NCBI RefSeq assembly: GCF_042477335.2
Contig: NC_091247.1
Location: 12,997,001 to 13,061,000 of the forward strand
Direction of reading: 5' to 3'
Source of the DNA: Ovis canadensis
Lineage: Eukaryota; Chordata; Mammalia; Artiodactyla; Bovidae
Length of the DNA: 64,000 bases
The notes below the pieces were generated by a model that made no database searches, was not told where the DNA came from, and worked only from the letters and a program-made list of their open reading frames with translations. Within the stretch, counting starts at the first letter, position 1; each line of letters starts with the position of its first letter. Below are positions 29,806-40,946 of this stretch, piece by piece. A program made the translations under genes and the position numbers.

Positions 29806-32800
29806 CTTGCAGAGCCTTTTTTTTTTTTTAATTTTAAAATCTTTAATTCTTACATGCATTCCCAAACATGAGCCCCCCTCCCACCTCCCTTCCCATAACA
29901 ACTTTCTGGGTCATCCCCATGCACCAGCCCCAAGCATGCTGCATCCTGCGTCAGACATAGACTGGCGATTCAATTCACATGATAGTATACATGTTAGAAT
30001 GTCATTCTCCCAAATCATCCCACCCTCTCCCTCTCCCTCTGAGTCCAAAAGTCCGTTATACACATCTGTGTCTCTTTCCCTGTCTTGCATACAGGGTCGT
30101 CATTGCCATCTTCCTAAATTCCATATATATGTGTTAGTATACTGTATTGGTGTTTTTCTTTCTGGCTTACTTCACTCTGTATAATCGGCTCCGGTTTCAT
30201 CCATCTCATCAGAACTGATTCAAATGAATTCTTTTTAACGGCTGAGTAATACTCCATTGTGTATATGTACCACAGCTTTCTTATCCATTCATCTGCTGAT
30301 GGACATCTAGGTTGTTTCCATGTCCTGGCTATTATAAACAGTGCTGCAATGAACATTGGGGTACAGGTGTCTCTTTCAATTCTGGTCTCCTCGGTGTGTA
30401 TGCCCAGAAGTGGGATTGCTGGGTCATAAGGTAGTTCTATTTGCAATTTTTTAAGGAATCTCCACACCGTTCTCCCTAGTGGCTGTACTAGTTTGCATTC
30501 CCACCAACAGTGTAGGAGGGTTCCCTTTTCTCCACACCCTCTCCAGCATTTATTGCTTGCAGATTTTTGGATCGCAGCCATTCTGACTGGTGTGAAGTGG
30601 TACCTCATTGTGGTTTTGATTTGCATTTCTCTAATAATGAGTGATGTTGAGCATCTTTTCATGTGTTTGTTAGCCATCCGTATGTCTTCTTTGGAGAAAT
30701 GTCTCTTTAGTTCTTTGGCCCATTTTTTGATTGGGTCGTTTATTTTTCTGGAGTTGAGCTGCATAAGTTGCTTGTATATTTTTGAGATTAGTTGTTTGTC
30801 AGTTGCTTCATTTGCTATTATTTTCTCCCATTCAGAAGGCTGTCTTTTCACCTTGCTTATATTTTCCTTTGTTGTGCAGAAGCTTTTAATTTTAATTAGA
30901 TCCCATTTGTTTATTTTTGCTTTTATTTCCAGAATTCTGGGAGGTGGATCATAGAGGATCCTGCTGTGATTTATGTCTGAGTGTGTTTTGCCTATGTTCT
31001 CCTCTAGGAGTTTTATAGTTTCTGATCTTACATTTAGATCTTTAATCCATTTTGAGTTTATTTTTGTGTGCGGTGTTAGAAAGTGATCTAGTTTCATTCT
31101 TTTACAAGTGGTTGACCCGTTTTCCCAGCACCACTTGTTAAAGAGATTGTCTTTACTCCATTGTATATTCTTGCCTCCTTTGTCAAAGATAAGGTGTCCA
31201 TATGTGTGTGGGTTTATCTCTGGGCTTTCTATTTTGTTCCATTGATCTATATGTCTGTCTTTGTGCCAGTACCATACTGTCTTGATGACTGTGGCTTTGT
31301 AGTAGAGCCTGAAGTCAGGCAAGTTGATTCCTCCAGTTCCATTCTTCTTTCTCAAGATTGCTTTGGCTATTCGAGGTTTTTTGTATTTCCATACAAAGCT
31401 TGAAATTATTTGTTCTAGTTCTGTGAAAAATGTGGCTGGTAGCTTGATAGGGATTGCATTGAATTTGTAAATTGCTTTGGGTAGTATACTCATTTTCACT
31501 ATATTGATTCTTCCAATCCATGAACATGGTATATTTCTCCATCTATTAGTGTCCTCTTTGATTTCTTTCATCAGTGTTTTATAGTTTTCTATATACAGGT
31601 CTTTAGTTTCTTTAGGTAGATATATTCCTAAGTATTTTATTCTTTTCGTTGCAATGGTGAATGGAATTGTTTCCTTAATTTCTTTTTCTACTTTCTCATT
31701 ATTCGTGTATAGGAATGCAAGGGATTTCTGTGTGTTGATTTTATATCCTGCAACTTTACTATATTCATTGATTAGCTCTAGTAATTTTCTGGTGGAGTCT
31801 TTAGGGTTTTCCATGTAGAGGATCATGTCATCTGCAAACAGTGAGAGTTTTACTTCTTCTTTTCCAATTTGGATTCCTTTTATTTCTTTTTCTGCTCTGA
31901 TTGCTGTGGCCAAAACTTCCAGAACTATGTTGAATAGTAGCGGTGAAAGTGGACACCCTTGTCTTGTTCCTGACTTTAGGGGAAATGCTTTCAATTTTTC
32001 ACCATTGAGGATAATGTTTGCTGTGGGTTTGTCATAGATAGCTTTTATTATGTTGAGGTATGTTCCTGCTATTCCTGCTTTCTGGAGAGTTTTTATCATA
32101 AATGGATGTTGAATTTTGTCAAAGGCCTTCTCTGCATCTATTGAGATAATCATATGGTTTTTATTTTTCAATTTGTTAATGTGGTGAATTACATTGATTG
32201 ATTTGCGGATATTGAAGAATCCTTGCATCCCTGGGATAAAGCCCACTTGGTCATGGTGTATGATCTTTTTAATGTGTTGTTGGATTCTGATTGCTAGAAT
32301 TTTGTTGAGGATTTTTGCATCTATGTTCATCAGAGATATTGGCCTGTAGTTTTCCTTTTTTGTGACATCTTTGTCAGGTTTTGGTATTAGGGTGATGGTG
32401 GCCTCATAGAATGAGTTTGGAAGTTTACCTTCCTCTGCAATTTTCTGGAAGAGTTTGAGGAGGATAGGTGTTAGCTCTTCTCTAAATTTTTGGTAGAATT
32501 CAGCTGTGAAGCCATCTGGACCTGGGCTTTTGTTTGCTGGAAGATTTCTGATTACATTATCAATTTCCGTGCTTGTGATGGGTCTGTTAAGATTTTCTAT
32601 TTCTTCCTGGTTCAGTTTTGGAAAATTGTACTTTTCTAAGAATTTGTCCATTTCTTCCACGTTGTCCATTTTATTGGCATACAACTGCTGATAGTAGTCT
32701 CTTATGATCCTTTGTATTTCTGTGTTGTCTGTTGTGATCTCTCCATTTTCATTTCTAATTTTATTGATTTGATTTTTCTCTCTTTGCTTCTTGATGAGTC

Positions 32801-33166
32801 TGGCTAATGGTTTGTCAATTTTATTTATCCTTTCAAAGAACCAGCTTTTGGCTTTGTTGATTTTTGCTATGGTCTCTTTTGTTTCTTTTGCATTTATTTC
32901 TGCCCTAATTTTTAAGATTTCTTTCCTTCTACTAACTCTGGGGTTCTCCAACTCTTCCTTTTCTAGTTGCTTTAGTTGTAGAGTTAGGTTATTTGTTTGA
33001 CTTTTTTCTTGTTTCTTGAGGTATGCCTGTATTGCTATGAACTTTCCTCTTAGCACTGCTTTTATAGTGTCCCACAGGTTTTGGGTTGTTGTGTTTTCAT
33101 TTTCATTCGTTTCTATGCATATTTTGATTTCTTTTTTGATTTCTTCTGTGATTCTTGCAGAGCCTT
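29806..33166 (-). mobile_element. L1-BT LINE-1, 5'-truncated, 3.3 kb
   Basis: A reverse-oriented L1 with T-run at 29819 and body to 33153. A perfect 13-bp TSD, cttgcagagcctt, is at 29806-29818 and 33154-33166. Unit A at ~1972-1985 and unit C at ~48393-48402 show the empty site. The tail is of the aagattttaaaatt type. Truncation lies within ORF2, downstream of most of the endonuclease. Confidence 0.95.
30114..33153 (-). CDS. L1 ORF2 C-terminal two-thirds, uninterrupted reading frame
   Basis: The frame stays open from the truncated 5' end of the element to the ORF2 stop at 30114. It gives 980 codons from the first ATG (33056) plus ~32 before it. It holds the whole reverse transcriptase, including [20 protein letters not shown] and the catalytic FADD (31827-31838), and the C-terminal CX3CX7HX4C motif in [18 protein letters not shown]. 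The endonuclease and ORF1 are missing and there is no L1 promoter, so autonomous activity is not expected. It matches the broken ORF2 at 19782-23755 closely and served as the reference for finding its lesions. Absence of any stop over 3 kb suggests a recent insertion. Confidence 0.85.
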
Positions 33167-33838
33167 GAAGATTTGCAGACTTAATCTACACTCTTAGGAG
33201 AATCCTGCCTATTTGTCCCTGAAAACTTTTCAGAGTTAGCCTTAAAATGAATTCAGTGATTTTGACTGCAGTTGGGTGAGCAGTCTCATGGGTAAAAGTC
33301 AATTCCACGTACATGCAATACCTGTTTGTTGCCCCCAGAGCACACTTAGAAGAGAGAAGCTGGTGTTATCTGATGCCAGATCATTACATGTGTTACCTGT
33401 CCTGAGACTCTTGATGGGAAAATGCAGTGTCAATGAATGAGATGTTAGAAATCAGACACGGACTGCCTGTGCCCCCTTCCAGGTATTTAGCCTCTCTTTC
33501 TCATACTGTTGGTTTAGCATGACCCACAGAAGGTGGAGCTAGGATGCTGCCTTACAAGTCTTTGTGATAATTAAGAAGTGTGGTTTTTGATTCACAGCCA
33601 ATTTAAGAGTGAAAATTGAAGCACTTTTCATTTTTTTCAAAAGCACAATTATATCAATTTGATTAGATTATCTTCACTTTTAAGTTTATGATTAATTACA
33701 TAAATTATTTGAATACCTTCCAATTACTTAAATAATATATGCTAAGACATTTTTTATGTGGCATAGGACTTTGTAAATGAAAGTGATTATGATTAGCAAT
33801 AAAACATTTTGTGTTACTTGCAAAATTAAAGATATATT
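33167..33838. other. Duplicated intergenic DNA, no gene seen
   Basis: Paralog of ~1985-2600 (unit A) and ~48400-49440 (unit C, with an L1 insertion). AT-rich; no ORF. Confidence 0.6.
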
Positions 33839-35830
33839 TTGGTAATTCTTTCTTTCTTTCTTTTTTTTTTTTTTCAGTACCAATAAGTTTTTATTCATTG
33901 TATATTCCCAAGGAAAACAAGGAAGGGAAAAGGGTCAGTGTGTGTGTTACAAAATGATAGCAAATGGGAAAGGAAGTACCTGGCACAGCAAAATCAGCCA
34001 TCAAATAAACACTGCCCAGATGGGGTCTCCAAAGCCCGAGGGACTATGTCTCCTGCAGTTCAGGAATGAGAAGAAGGGAAGAGGAAAAGAACAGATGGGT
34101 ACATGCTTTTCTACCCTCCCTCCCTCCCTCCCTCCCCATAAATTCAAGATTTCATACAAAGCTTTGGTTTCTAGCAGTAAACATGGAGTTACATTCGTCC
34201 GTCTGCTATTCAACAATCTTGTGGCTACTTTGACATAAGTTTCTTGCACCTGCATAAAAGTTCCTGAGTGACTTGGATATACATTCATCTTTCCTTTCAT
34301 GGTCTCCCAGCCCCACCTTCTACATGGAAGGCCCCCTTCATTGCTTCTCTCTACCCTTGGAGTTGGTCTTTATCCATCCAAATACATCAGTCCGTTTAGC
34401 ATGAATCACATCAAGGAATGGACATGACTCGAGATTGGGAACAAGGGATGGAGCGATCTTAGCTTCTTCAGGATTTTTGCACAAATCACTTAATCACAGA
34501 TACCCCACAAATTAAACGTATAGGTATATGGTCTATTTTGGGGGGTACAAAGGTGGAAAGAAGAGGGAGTAGGAATCTAGTTTTCAGGACAGATCTTGTT
34601 TGAAATAGGAAATAGAGGAAGGGGAACACAAAAGAAAGTGTAGTTCAAGACCCCCCCAACTTCAGGAGGGGCCCCCAAGCTTATGTTTCAGATCTTTTTG
34701 CCTGGTGCAGAACATTTTGTCAAAGATGCTTTGGCTATTTTTCTCAATATAAAAAGAAGTTTGTAAACAATAAAACCCCAAAAGAACATGGAGAAGACCA
34801 ACACATTATATTTACACAAACTAGGCCACCTAGCAATCACCAAATCAGCTACTTGTGAAGTCCTACAAAGCCCAGACAAATATAATAACTAGAGGGGGCA
34901 GCAGCTGGGGGAGACAAGGATCAGACACACCTCATCCAATGCGTTCTATTGCGTTTGCCCCGTGACAACACAGTGAGGTAGGTCTGCAGTGATCTCACAG
35001 CTTGTAAACGAACCCCCCGCCTCCACCGCCCTTTCTCCTTTAGCTGCCATGATACTAATCACTGCTGCAGCAGAGTAGGACCCTGGCTCTGGGAACCACA
35101 AAGAAGCCATTGCTGATGGTCTCTCCAGAAGCCAAGAAGGAAAAGCCCAGAATTGGTAAAGATCTTGTCCTTGCTTCACATATCCATCCCTGGGCAGGTC
35201 AAGATGGGTACAGTGGCTTTGTTCTTAAAAACCTCTCCTTACCAACTTCCATTTTTTTTATAAAAACACACACACCCTGTTGTGCATGGTCGGCCTAGCC
35301 CAGTCAGATGAAGGATGGATGTGGTATATAAAGTGAGTCCTGTGGTATATAAAGTGAGTCCTGTGCCCTAGGATTATAGATCTGGAACAGGAACCCTTTG
35401 TCACACATACACATGACCTTTGCCTAATCTTGGCTTCCCCTCTCTGCACTACTTGGCCCAGCCTCTCTTAACCTCTCTGCACCACGTTTTCCTGTTCAGA
35501 CCAATTTCCAATCTTTCAGTAGAAAGGAGACCAAGTCATGGGGCAACCCAGTTAAAACCTAGTCTCTCATGAAACGCTGAAGATGGAGGGGTTTCAAGAG
35601 GACACTATGGCAGAAGAGCCAGCTCTAATTGGCAAAAATGAGGTAGTTCAATAGGCTATACACTCCAAATAGTTGTTCTCTCTGATGATACAGCAACAAA
35701 AAGCATTCCTGCTGTGCAGACCCGGAGCTGCTGCTGACTTATCCCTGAGATTGCTCACTTACCTGAGAACACAGTGCAGGAATGAGGGCCTTAGATTAAA
35801 ATACACAAAAATACATGGTAATTCTTTCTA
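33839..35830 (-). pseudogene. Processed retrocopy of an mRNA 3' region (parent gene not identified)
   Basis: An insertion unique to unit B with a 14-bp TSD, tggtaattctttct, at 33839-33852 and 35817-35830. Unit A at ~2588 has the single-copy site. On the minus strand it ends in a poly(A) tract (plus-strand T-run ~33855-33873). An AATAAA signal lies just upstream, on the minus strand in caatgaataaaaactt. These are marks of L1-mediated reverse transcription of a polyadenylated transcript. The ~1.95 kb body has no long ORF; the minus frame of 99 codons at 34300-34001 and the others are short. It therefore looks like mostly or wholly 3'UTR. Internal features are a CCCT-type run at ~34118-34136 and a perfect 21-bp tandem duplication at 35320-35361. 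Confidence 0.82.
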
Positions 35831-36274
35831 TAGGTGTTTAATTTTACTGTTCCTACAATAACCTACAAAAATGATATTTTTAACAATGGGGCTTTCATCC
35901 GGTAGTAACTGGGAAGGACCAGGAAGCCCTGGGAACGTTTCCAGGCCTTTTAAATCACACTATCCCTCCTTTAAAGGTGTTTACTCCCCTTCTTTCTATC
36001 TAGTTTTCACTCCCATAGAAGATTAAAACTTTACCTAGTCCTTCCCAGCTGTTCAATTCTAGATTCCAAGGCAAGTGAACTTTTCAAATATTCCCGTGTA
36101 CAATTGTCTTCCCTCTCACTCAACATACTGATCCATCAGAGGTGCTTCAAGTGGGACTTCTGAAAGCAGATCTCTTGTTCCTCCACTGAGCTGGCTGTGC
36201 CTCACCCGGATGTCTGCACTTTAACGCCCCCATTGCAGCCCTTCTCATGTACATTCTCCGTCATGGTCATACCA
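35831..36274. other. Duplicated intergenic DNA with a unit-specific deletion
   Basis: Aligned to unit A at ~2605-2765, then directly to ~3780. The ~1 kb between, including a MIR, is missing here but present in unit C. The junction is near 35990 (actccccttctttctatcta). Confidence 0.65.
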
Positions 36275-36460
36275 TAGCTAACAATTTCATCGTGTTTAAA
36301 AAATATGCCAGACACTGCTCCAAGAACTTCACATATATTAAGAAATTTAGTCTTTATAGCACCTCATTTTACAGATAATGAAAGTGAGGCAGAGGGGCCT
36401 GTTGAAGGCCACACAGCTAGGTGATAGTAGAAGCCAAATTCAGAGTGTGTGCTCCTAACC
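36275..36460 (+). repeat. MIR SINE
   Basis: Paralog of the 4073-4265 MIR: atagctaacaatttcatcgt, gccagacactgctccaagaa, cctcattttacagataatga. Confidence 0.78.
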
Positions 36461-37371
36461 TCTGCATTATCCTAAGATTTTTGTTCACTTGTTCCCCCCG
36501 ACATCATTTTGAGCCCTCTAAGGCAAGGGTCGGTGCTTCACACAGAGTAGATTCTTCACCAATGTGTAATACATGATGAAAAACAGAGAGATGTAAAAGT
36601 AGAGCAGAGGCCTTGGTTCCTGGCTTTTGAAATGAAGGAGAGAAGAGAGAGGATTAGGAAAAGGTCACATGAAGATGTTAAACCTCAGGCTCTGTTCCCA
36701 GAGACCCCTCAGCTTGCCTACCTGTGGACTCGACAGAGGAGATTTAGGGTCCTGATCAGGCCTGGGGTCCTGCCAGGGGGTTATGATTAGGCTCTGAATC
36801 TCTGAGGAAGGAGGCAGGTTGCAGTGAGATCTAACTTCATAAGTGTGCTGATTCTTCTTTACCTGCAATGAGAATTGTTGATAGAAAGGAACCCAGGGGT
36901 GTTCCCCTCGACCTACCTCTGCAAGCCAGAGCCCTAGGAATCATTTCTGCAGCCTTTCCAGGAGAGAACAGTCCTGATGCCCTCACTGAGCTCTGTGTCC
37001 AGGAGACTGAGGCATCTGGGCTCCAGAGGTGTAGCCTGTACACCTGGGAAGGGAAGTAGGGCCATGGAGCCATAGGGGTGGAGGTGTGTTCATGTGTGTG
37101 TATGTGTGCTATGTTTACATGTGTGTGCTGGTACACTCTATGTGCTTTCTGTACACACGTGTGCTCATGTGCATGTCAGCATGTTGGGTGGAAGGAGAAG
37201 TGATGGCCTCCGACATCTCTGAAGTTCTATGGCTGCAGGGATGACTGTATCTAGGTGTAGGTTAGTGTTACAGGAAAGAGATTAAGGTACACACTCTGGA
37301 GTCAGACTGAATGGATTTGAATACTGGCTCTGTCTCTTACAAGATGTGGGAACTTTCGTGCGAGTTAATCT
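36461..37371. other. Duplicated intergenic DNA with a TG-rich patch
   Basis: Paralog of 4266-5400 and 51541-52740. The TG-rich patch is at ~37085-37150. No conserved ORF. Confidence 0.6.
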
Positions 37372-37492
37372 TTTTTTTTTTTTCTGACTGTGCTCTGTGG
37401 CATGAGGTATCTTAGTTTACCTGACCAGGTATTGAGCTCATGCCCCCTGAGTGGAAGTGCAGAGTCTTAACCACTGGACCACCAGAGGTAAC
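37372..37492 (-). mobile_element. CHR-type SINE fragment
   Basis: Reverse orientation: T-run, then ggcatgaggtatcttagttt, 'acctgaccaggtattgagc', 'cccctgagtggaagtgcag' and ttaaccactggaccaccaga. Inserted in unit B only. Confidence 0.8.
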
Positions 37493-37828
37493 CTTTTTGA
37501 GACTCATTTTTGATTGATTTTTGTTTGTCTTTCTTAAACAGTTTATTACTTCAAGATCTTAAGCCAGATTACTTATTTTTGAATTTCACTTCCAGCAATC
37601 ACTATATGGGTGAACTGGGGAAAGTTATTTAACTTCTTTAATCCACACTCTTCTCAAGTATAAGTTATATAGCAATCACAACTTTTAGATATGCATTTTG
37701 TTTTCTTTTCTTTCAATTTTTCTTCCTTTAAATAGACTTTATACTTTAGAGCATTTATAGAATCATGGAAAAGTTGATCAGAAAGTACAGAGAAGTCCCC
37801 ATTACACCTGTCCTTATGTATATTTGTT
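37493..37828. other. Duplicated intergenic DNA, no gene seen
   Basis: Paralog of ~5430-5735 in unit A (cagattacttatttttgaat). No ORF. Confidence 0.55.
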
Positions 37829-37936
37829 GTAGTCTAGTCACTCTTTTGTGACCCTATGGACTATAGCCTTCTAGGCTCCTCTATCCATTGGATTTCCCAG
37901 GCAAGAATACTGGAGTAGGTTGCCATTTCCTTCTCC
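37829..37936 (-). mobile_element. BovA SINE fragment
   Basis: Reverse BovA piece: gaccctatggactatagcct to aggttgccatttccttctcc; the tRNA head is missing. Confidence 0.8.
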
Positions 37937-38499
37937 TTATATAGACAAAGCTTCCCCCATGATTACCCTTCCCTATCAGAGTATATTTGGTATAACTGAT
38001 TAACCTACATAGACACATCATCACCCAAAGTCCATAATTTACATTAGGCTTCTTTCTTGATGTTGTACCTTCCATGAGTGTTAAAAATATAATGACATGT
38101 ATCCATCCTCATAGTATCATTCAGAGTAATTTTATTGCCTTAAAATTCCTGTATTCCATCTAATCCTTTCCTTCCCTCAGCCCTTGGCAACTACTCATCT
38201 TTTTGCTGTCTCTGTAGATTTGATTTTTCTGGAATAGAGTGTTGGCATCATATAGAATGTAGTCTTTTCAGACTGGCTTCTTTCAGTTAGTACATACTTG
38301 CAAGCTCCTCCATATGTGTTTTCATGACTTAGCAGCTCATTTCTTTCTAATGCTGAATAATATTCCGTTGCCTGGATGTTTATTTCACCTATCTAAATAT
38401 ATCTTTTTGCGGGTAGCTAGACGTGACTGAATTGAACTGAGATGTGACTTACTGTACACAGGTAATGACAAAAATTAGTTTTCCTACCTGATGCTGACA
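37937..38499. other. Old LINE-like duplicated DNA
   Basis: Paralog of 5846-6600 without its SINE. No gene. Confidence 0.5.
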
Positions 38500-38602
38500 G
38501 AAAAAAAAGCACAACCTAAAAGTTGAGAATTATATTTTATTTGGCAGACCAAAATGAGGACTTCAGCCTGGAACACAGTCTCTCAGACTCTCACTTTTCT
38601 AT

Positions 38603-38887
38603 TTAAATTTTATTTTATTTTTTTACTTTACAATACTGTACTGGTTTTGCCATGCATTGACATGAATCCACCACAGGTGTACATGAGTTCCCAACCCTGA
38701 ACCCCCCTCCCACCACCCTTCCCATATCATCTCTCTGGGTCATCCCAGTGCACTAGCCCCAAGCATCCTGTATCCTATATCGAACCTAGACTAGCGATTC
38801 ATTTCTTACATGATAGTATACATGTTTCAATGCCATTCTCCCAAATCATCCCACCCTCCCCTTCTCCCACAGAGTCCAAAAGTCTGT
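38603..38887 (-). mobile_element. L1-BT 3' fragment
   Basis: Reverse L1 tail (ttactttacaatactgtact), then 3'UTR to agagtccaaaagtctgt. A perfect 12-bp TSD, tcacttttctat, is at 38591-38602 and 38888-38899. Confidence 0.93.
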
Positions 38888-38903
38888 TCACTTTTCTATG
38901 TAT

Positions 38904-39553
38904 CAGTTCAGTTCAGTCACTTAGTCACATCCAACTCTTTGAGACCCCATGGACTGCAGCACACCAGGCTTCCCTGTCCATCACCAACCCCTGGAGCCTA
39001 CTCAAACTCATGTCTGTTGAGTCAGTGATGCCATCCAACCATCTCATCCTCTGTCATCCCTTTCTCCTCCCATCTTAATCTTCCCCAGCATCAGGGTCTT
39101 TTCCAATGAGTCAGTTCTTCCCATCAGGTGGCCAAAGTATTGGAGTTTCAGCTTCAGCATCAGTCCTTCCAATGAATATTCAGGACTGATTTCCTTTAGG
39201 ATGGACTGGTTGGATCTCCTTGCAGTCCAAGGGACTCTCAAGAATCTTCTTCAACACCACAGTTCAAAAGCATCAATTCTTCAGTGCTCAGCTTTCATTA
39301 TAGTCCAACTCTCACATCCAATGTGACTACTGGAAAAATGATAGCTTTGACTAGATGGACCTTTGTCAGCAAAGTAATGTCTCTGCTTTTTAATATGCTG
39401 TCTAGTTTGGTTATAGCTTTTCTTTCAAGGAGCAAGCATCTTTTAATTTCATGGCTGCAGTCACCATCTGCAGTGATTTTGGAGCCCAAGAAAAATGGAG
39501 TCTGTCATGGTTTCCATTGTTTCCCCATCTATTTGCCATGAAGTGGGACCAGA
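38904..39553 (-). mobile_element. BovB 3' fragment
   Basis: Reverse BovB from the tail (cagttcagttcagtcactta) into the RT C-terminal region (tttgccatgaagtgggacca). It starts within five bases of the L1 TSD. Its protein remnant is broken and lacks the YADD box. Confidence 0.88.
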
Positions 39554-40284
39554 TTGGAAGATGTAAAGTCTGGACTCTAGGAAATCATTCCTTTGCTATG
39601 CACTCAGCTATCTGGGGCCAGTATCCTATATTTTTTCATCCTGAGTCTCCTCAGGGTGCATGGCTGGGGGCAGCTGGAGTGACTGACTGCTTAGTGGCAA
39701 CCTCTGTGTTCTCATCCTAGTCTCCCTGCTCTCAAATTGAACAAGATCTACAGTGCTTTCCTTGGCCTCTCAAGTACATCCCAGTGTTTATTGCTTTTAC
39801 CTGCTTGGCTAGTTTCCACTATTTGTTTTTTTAAAGTATAGTTGATTTATTCTATTATTTTAGTCTCAGGTGTTCAACATAGTGATTCATAATTTGCAAT
39901 AGTTTTGCAAATTATACTCAGTTTACTGTATAAAAATAATGGCTATAGTTCCCTGTGATGTACAATCTATTCCTTTTTTAATATACATTGTAGTTTATAT
40001 CTCTTGATCCTCTACCGCTATATTGCCCCTCCCCACTGGGCTTAGTTTACTGATAACTACTAGTTTGTTTTCTGTATCTTTGAGTCTCTTTCTGTTCTTA
40101 TTAAAATATTAATTCATCTGTTTTATGTTTAGATTCCGCACAGAAGTGATAACAGAATATTTGTTTCTTTGCTCGGCTTATTTCACTAAGGTCCATCATA
40201 TAGGTCCATCCATAGTGTTGCAAATGGCAGTATTTCCATTCTTTTGTATTCCATTGTGTATACATGTAGTGCGTGTGTGTGTGT

Positions 40285-40502
40285 TCAGTCACTCAGTTGT
40301 GTTGAACTCTTGAGTCCTCATGGACTGTAGACCACCAGGCTCCTCTGTCCATGGAATTTTCCAGGCAAGAATATTGGAGTGGGTTGCCATTTCCTATTCC
40401 AGGGAACCCCAGGGAATCTTCCTGACCCAGGGATTGAACCTGTGTTTCTTACATCTCCTGCATCAGAAGGCAGATTCTTTACCATCGAGCCACCTGGGAA
40501 GC
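40285..40502 (-). mobile_element. Bov-tA SINE inserted at a GT-rich site
   Basis: Reverse Bov-tA (ggactgtagaccaccaggct to gccacctgggaagc). A GT run lies on both sides: gcgtgtgtgtgtg at ~40270 and a longer one after 40502. Confidence 0.88.
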
Positions 40503-40511
40503 GTGTGTGTG

Positions 40512-40550
<39 letters not shown>
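40503..40550. repeat. (GT)n microsatellite
   Basis: GT dinucleotides interrupted once by gagagt. Purest run is at ~40518-40550. Confidence 0.95.
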
Positions 40551-40552
<2 letters not shown>

Positions 40553-40728
40553 CACATCTTCTTTATCCATTCATCTTTTTAGGAATACTTAGCCTTTTCT
40601 TCTGTCATGGCTATTATAAATAGTGTGCTGTGAACATTGGGGGTGCATGCATCTTTTCGAATTAGTGTTCTTATATTTTTTTATCTATTCCTAAGAGTAG
40701 AATTACTGCATTCTATGTTATTTATGGG

Positions 40729-40946
40729 CTTTCCTGGTTACTCAGTGGTAAAGAATCTGCCTGCAGTGAAGGAGACACAGGAGACATGGGTCTGATCCCT
40801 GGGTCTGGGAGATCCCCTGGAGGAGGGCATGGCAATCAACTCCAATATTCTTGTCCGGAGAATCCCATGGACAGAGCAGCCTGGCAGGCTACAGTTCAGA
40901 GGGTTGCACAGAGTCTGAAACAACTGAAGTGACTTAGTACACATGC
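40729..40946 (+). mobile_element. Bov-tA SINE
   Basis: Plus Bov-tA with head gggctttcctggttactcag and 3' end gaaacaactgaagtgactta. Confidence 0.9.

Larger units (their letters stand above)
38500..39740. repeat. Unclassified interspersed repeat (unit B copy), split by L1 and BovB
   Basis: Left piece 38500-38590 (aaaagttgagaattatattt) and right piece 39560-39740 (gaaatcattcctttgctatg), the same family as 6610-7220. Two retroelement insertions separate the pieces. Confidence 0.5.
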
